Positions 6,014-9,121 of a stretch of 9,121 nt of DNA are shown here, one piece after another. How positions within the stretch are numbered: position 1 is the first letter of the stretch; each line of letters opens with the position of its first letter. The translations under genes and the position numbers were made by a program. The notes beneath the pieces were generated by a model, which was not told the origin of the DNA, did no database searches, and saw only the letters and a program-made list of their open reading frames with translations. The DNA is from CAVPGH01 sp046726955 (GTDB taxonomy: Bacteria > Acidobacteriota > Vicinamibacteria > Fen-336), in the NCBI GenBank assembly GCA_046726955.1, contig JBKPBQ010000283.1, forward strand, positions 1 to 9,121, written 5' to 3'.

Positions 6014-7063
6014 ATGGCCAAGATCCCCGTCGGCATCCTGGGCGCCACCGGAGCGGTGGGCCAGCGGTTCATCCAGCTCCTCGCGGAGCATCCCTGGTTC
6101 GAGGTGGCCGAGGTCGCGGCCTCGGACCGCTCCGCGGGCAAGACGTACCGCGACGCGTGCATTTGGCGGCTCCCCGACGCCCCGCCCGCGCGCGTGGCCG
6201 ACCTCACGGTGGGATCCATCGACGGGCCCTTCCGCTCCAAGCTGCTCTTCTCCGGCCTCGACTCCTCGGTGGCCGGTGAGGCCGAGACCGCGCTCGCGGC
6301 GCGCGGCCACGCCGTCGTCTCCAACTCGCGCAACCACCGGATGGACGCCGACGTGCCCCTCCTCGTGCCCGAGATCAATCCCGGCCATCTGGACGCGGTG
6401 GGCGTGCAGCGCCAGCGCACCGGCGGAGGGTATGTCGTCACGAACCCGAACTGCAGCGTCGTGGGACTGGCCATGGCCCTCGCTCCCCTCCAGGCCGCGT
6501 TCGGCCTCGACTCGGTGGCGGTGGTGACGCTGCAGGCGCTCTCCGGCGCCGGCTATCCCGGCGTCGCTTCTCTCGACGTGGCCGACAACATCGTTCCCTT
6601 CATCGGCGGCGGCGAGGAGGAGAAGATCGAGAGCGAGCCCCAGAAGATCCTCGGCCGCTTCGAGAACGGTGAGTTCTCGCACGCCGCCTTCCCCATCTCG
6701 GCGTCCGTGCACCGCGTGGCCGTCGCGGACGGACACTCCATGACTGTCTTCGTCCGGCCCTCGCGCAAGGCGACGGTCAGCGAGGCGGTGGAGGCGCTCC
6801 GGAGCTTCCGCGGCGAGCCCCAGGAGCGCGAGCTCCCCACCGCTCCGCGCCAGCCCATCCACGTGATGACGGCGCAGGACCGCCCGCAGCCCCGCCTCGA
6901 TCGCGACAGGGAGGGAGGCATGGCGGTCTCCGTGGGCCGCGTCCGCGAGGATCGCCTCTTCGGCCTGAAGCTGCAGGCCCTCGTCCACAATACCATTCGC
7001 GGAGCGGCCGGGGTGGCCATCCTGAACGGCGAGCTGCTGCAGGCCCGCGGCCTGCTCCCGTGA
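6014..7063 (+). CDS. asd: Aspartate-semialdehyde dehydrogenase (archaeal/fungal-type)
   Basis: This 349-residue enzyme reduces aspartyl-4-phosphate to aspartate 4-semialdehyde with NADPH, the second step of the aspartate pathway. The N-terminal Rossmann motif GILGATGAVGQRF (7-19) binds NADPH. The catalytic cysteine is C147 in TNPNCSVVGL. The His region SVHRVAVADGHSM gives H241 as the likely base (family comparison), and the C-terminus ends with the usual HNTIRGAAGVAILNGELL block. The NPNCS-VxGL form and the GHSM segment match the archaeal/fungal branch rather than the E. coli type. ATG 6014 follows a GGGAAG sequence (6003-6008) with a short spacer, and the Rossmann strand begins at once. Its TGA (7061-7063) is overlapped by the GTG of lysC. 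As first gene of the asd-lysC-dapB unit it probably has its promoter in 5921-6013. Complete, no anomalies. Confidence 0.95.
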   Translation: MAKIPVGILGATGAVGQRFIQLLAEHPWFEVAEVAASDRSAGKTYRDACIWRLPDAPPARVADLTVGSIDGPFRSKLLFSGLDSSVAGEAETALAARGHAVVSNSRNHRMDADVPLLVPEINPGHLDAVGVQRQRTGGGYVVTNPNCSVVGLAMALAPLQAAFGLDSVAVVTLQALSGAGYPGVASLDVADNIVPFIGGGEEEKIESEPQKILGRFENGEFSHAAFPISASVHRVAVADGHSMTVFVRPSRKATVSEAVEALRSFRGEPQERELPTAPRQPIHVMTAQDRPQPRLDRDREGGMAVSVGRVREDRLFGLKLQALVHNTIRGAAGVAILNGELLQARGLLP

Positions 7064-8418
7064 TCGTCATGAAATTCGGCGGGACCTCCGTGGGTTCCGC
7101 CGAGCGGATGAGGGGCGTCGCCGCACGCGTGCGCGAGCGCCTCGCCCAGCGGCCGGTCCTCGTCGTCTCCGCCCTCGGCGGCGTCACGGACCTCCTCATC
7201 CGCGGCGCGCGCTTCGCCCTCCACCGCGACCCCGCGAGCGAGAGCGTCCTCAAGGACGTGATCGCTCGCCACGAGGAAGTCATTCGCGACCTCGTTCCCG
7301 CGGGCGACGTGCGGAGCCGGCTTCTCGCCCACGTGGCGGCGGTGGCGGGCGAGCTGCGGACGCTCTACACCGGCGTGCACTACCTGGAGGAGCTCACTCC
7401 GCGTTCGCTCGACGCGATCTCGGCGATGGGCGAGCGCCTGTCATGCGAGATCGCCGCGGCTGCGCTCGAGCAGGCCGGCCTCCCCACCCGCGCGCTCGAC
7501 GCTCGCGCCGTGCTCGTCACCGACGACAGCTTCGGCCGCGCCCTCCCCCTCATGGACGACACGCGGCGCAAGGTCCGGGCCACGGTCGTCCCCCTGCTCG
7601 AGGCGGGAGCCGTCCCGGTGCTCGGCGGCTTCATCGGCGCCACCCGCGACGGCGTCACCACCACCCTCGGACGCGGCGGGTCCGACTGGTCCGCCGCCCT
7701 CCTCGGCGCGCTCCTGGACGCCGAGGAGATACAGATCTGGACCGACGTGGACGGCATGATGACGATCGATCCGCGGATCGTTCCGGCCGCCCGAGTCATC
7801 CCGGAGGTGAGCTTCGACGAGGCGGCCGAGCTCGCCTACTTCGGCGCGAAGGTCCTCCACCCCGCGACCATCCGGCCCGCCGTCGAGAAGGGCATCCCCG
7901 TCCGCATCCTGAGCTCGCTGAATCCGGCCGCCCCCGGCACGCTCATCACCCGCGACGCCGGCGGGTCGGAGGGCGAGCCGCGGGCCATCGCCTTCAAGAA
8001 GGGGATCTCGGTCGTCCTCATCTCCCAGCCGCGGATGCTGATGGCCCACGGGTTCGTCGCGCGCGTCTTCGAGGTCTTCGCGCGCCACCGCACGGCCGTC
8101 GACCTCATCGCGACCTCGGAGGTCTCGATCTCGCTGACGGTGGACGACGCGGCGAGCCTTCCCGCGATCCAGAACGACCTCGCCCCCCTGGGCGAAGTCC
8201 GCCTCATGCACAACATGGCCATCGTCAGCGTGGTGGGCCGCGCCTTCCTCCGCCGCTCGGGCCTCGCGGGACGTATCTTCCAGGCCCTCCGCGACGTGAA
8301 CATCGTCATGATCTCGTTCGGCGCGTCCGACGTGAACGTTTCCTTCGTGGTCGCGGAGACGCAGGCCGACCAGGCGGTGCGCGGGCTGCACCAGGAGTTC
8401 TTCGGGGGCGCGCGTTGA
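7060..8418 (+). CDS. lysC: Aspartokinase, monofunctional, with two ACT domains
   Basis: This 452-residue cytosolic enzyme phosphorylates aspartate with ATP and commits carbon to Lys, Met and Thr. The amino-acid kinase domain opens with KFGGTSVG (5-12), continues through FIGATRDGVTTTLGRGGSD (191-209) with the nucleotide-binding GRGGSD, and includes WTDVDGMMTIDPR (227-239). Two ACT domains follow (about 315-375 and 385-450), the first holding VDLIATSEVSISLTVD. These are the usual allosteric sites for end-product inhibition; lysine is the expected effector but this is inferred. The length matches monofunctional LysC of about 450 residues, with no homoserine dehydrogenase domain. GTG 7060 overlaps the asd stop as GTGA and gives the common MIVMKFGGTSV N-terminus; ATG 7069 is a possible in-frame alternative. 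The product feeds asd, encoded immediately upstream, and dapB follows. Confidence 0.95.
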   Translation: MIVMKFGGTSVGSAERMRGVAARVRERLAQRPVLVVSALGGVTDLLIRGARFALHRDPASESVLKDVIARHEEVIRDLVPAGDVRSRLLAHVAAVAGELRTLYTGVHYLEELTPRSLDAISAMGERLSCEIAAAALEQAGLPTRALDARAVLVTDDSFGRALPLMDDTRRKVRATVVPLLEAGAVPVLGGFIGATRDGVTTTLGRGGSDWSAALLGALLDAEEIQIWTDVDGMMTIDPRIVPAARVIPEVSFDEAAELAYFGAKVLHPATIRPAVEKGIPVRILSSLNPAAPGTLITRDAGGSEGEPRAIAFKKGISVVLISQPRMLMAHGFVARVFEVFARHRTAVDLIATSEVSISLTVDDAASLPAIQNDLAPLGEVRLMHNMAIVSVVGRAFLRRSGLAGRIFQALRDVNIVMISFGASDVNVSFVVAETQADQAVRGLHQEFFGGAR

Positions 8419-9121
8419 GGGTCGCCGTCGTTGGCCGCGGCAAGATGGGCCGCGAGGTCGAGGCCGTCCTGCGGGAGCGCGGCCACGAGAGCGTCGTACC
8501 GCCGCGCGGCACGTTTCCGCCGGACTGCGCGGTCGGGATCGACTTCACGCAGGCCGCGGCGGTCCTGGGCAATGTGTCTCTAGCGATGGCGGCGGGAGCG
8601 CGCTACGTGGTGGGGACGACGGGCTGGCAGGACCACCTCGAGGAATTACGACGCATAGTCGAGCGCGCGGGAGGCGGTCTCGTCCACGCCCCGAACTTCT
8701 CGCTGGGCGTGAACCTCTTCTATCGCATCGTGCGCGACGCGGCACGGCACCTCGCGCCATTCCCGGACTACGATCCCTTCGTGCTCGAGCAGCACCACCG
8801 GCACAAGAAAGACGCGCCCTCCGGCACGGCCCGGGTGCTCGTCTCGATCGTCGAGGAGGCTACTGCCCGGCGCGGCACGCAAGTCGTGGAGAGCAGTCTT
8901 CCGGACGGCGCCTTCCACGTCGCCTCCGTGCGCGCCGGCGGCATCGTCGGAGAGCACACAGTGGGCTTCGACTCCGGAGCCGACGAGATCCTGCTCGAGC
9001 ACCGCGCGCGCAGCCGCCGCGGGTTCGCGCTCGGAGCGGTCCTCGCCGCGGAATGGGTGGCCGGACGGACGGGTTTCTTCGGCTTCGACGCCGTCCTCGA
9101 CGACTTCGCCCGCCGCCCGAT
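8415..9121 (+). CDS. dapB: 4-hydroxy-tetrahydrodipicolinate reductase (3' end outside window)
   Basis: Frame from TTG 8415 is open to the window edge: 235 complete codons, apparently within a few residues of the C-terminus. The enzyme reduces the dihydrodipicolinate intermediate with NAD(P)H on the way to diaminopimelate and lysine. The N-terminal nucleotide-binding motif VVGRGKMG is at residues 5-12 and VGTTGW at 66-71. The substrate-binding and catalytic motif EQHHRHKKDAPSGTA lies at 125-139 (H127 and K131 match the E. coli catalytic His/Lys), and RAGGIVGEHTV at 173-183. TTG is chosen because it overlaps the lysC stop as TTGA, has GGGGG at 8404-8408 with a 6-nt spacer, and starts directly at the first strand. 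At about 240 residues it is shorter than the 273-residue E. coli enzyme. The segment between the first strand and IDFT is compact. dapA is the likeliest neighbour downstream, by inference. Confidence 0.93.
   Translation, partial: MRVAVVGRGKMGREVEAVLRERGHESVVPPRGTFPPDCAVGIDFTQAAAVLGNVSLAMAAGARYVVGTTGWQDHLEELRRIVERAGGGLVHAPNFSLGVNLFYRIVRDAARHLAPFPDYDPFVLEQHHRHKKDAPSGTARVLVSIVEEATARRGTQVVESSLPDGAFHVASVRAGGIVGEHTVGFDSGADEILLEHRARSRRGFALGAVLAAEWVAGRTGFFGFDAVLDDFARRP

Noticed and set aside
5921..6988. Upstream extension of the dgt frame
   Set aside because: The region is antisense to the well-conserved asd gene. The dGTPase family match begins at the ATG 5920 start, with a Shine-Dalgarno sequence.

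Overview
The window is very GC-rich, densely coding DNA from a bacterium. Bacterial-type dGTPase and AlaX-like genes, an asd-lysC-dapB cluster with an archaeal/fungal-type aspartate-semialdehyde dehydrogenase, and frequent GTG/TTG starts with 4-bp overlaps suggest an Acidobacteriota-like or similar GC-rich lineage. This placement is inference from gene style, not from a marker gene. No transposase, integrase, CRISPR array, tRNA or rRNA was seen.

Layout, left to right. (1) 1-1775, plus strand: the 3' part of an AlaX-type alanyl-tRNA editing protein, coupled by an ATGA overlap to an EamA/DMT transporter. (2) 1786-3522, minus strand: a polytopic GT-C-like membrane protein of unknown specificity, ending 10 bp from the transporter stop. 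(3) 3515-3775: a DnaA-box-like array between the divergently transcribed membrane gene and a ketopantoate-reductase-family gene. Eleven TTWTCCACA-like sites lie in one orientation, spaced by near-integer helical turns (21,21,21,21,11,33,22,22,32,33 bp), and one further site is inverted. (4) 3789-4769, plus strand: an ApbA/PanE-family protein whose catalytic Lys/Asn positions appear substituted. (5) 4766-5920, minus strand: a dGTP triphosphohydrolase-like HD-domain protein whose stop codon interlocks with the previous one in a shared CTAG. (6) 5921-6013: a short divergent intergenic region. (7) 6014-9121, plus strand: asd, lysC and dapB with GTGA and TTGA overlaps; dapB runs off the window close to its expected C-terminus.

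The right third is a compact aspartate-to-diaminopimelate/lysine pathway operon: aspartokinase, semialdehyde dehydrogenase and dihydrodipicolinate reductase. The other genes are quality control (AlaX), export (EamA), nucleotide-pool control (dGTPase) and a probable envelope glycosyltransferase.

The most unusual element is the phased array. It looks like a DnaA-binding locus: a replication origin, a DnaA-titrating reservoir or a DnaA-controlled divergent promoter. No dnaA/dnaN/gidA/parAB neighbour and no AT-rich unwinding element is visible, so its role is open.
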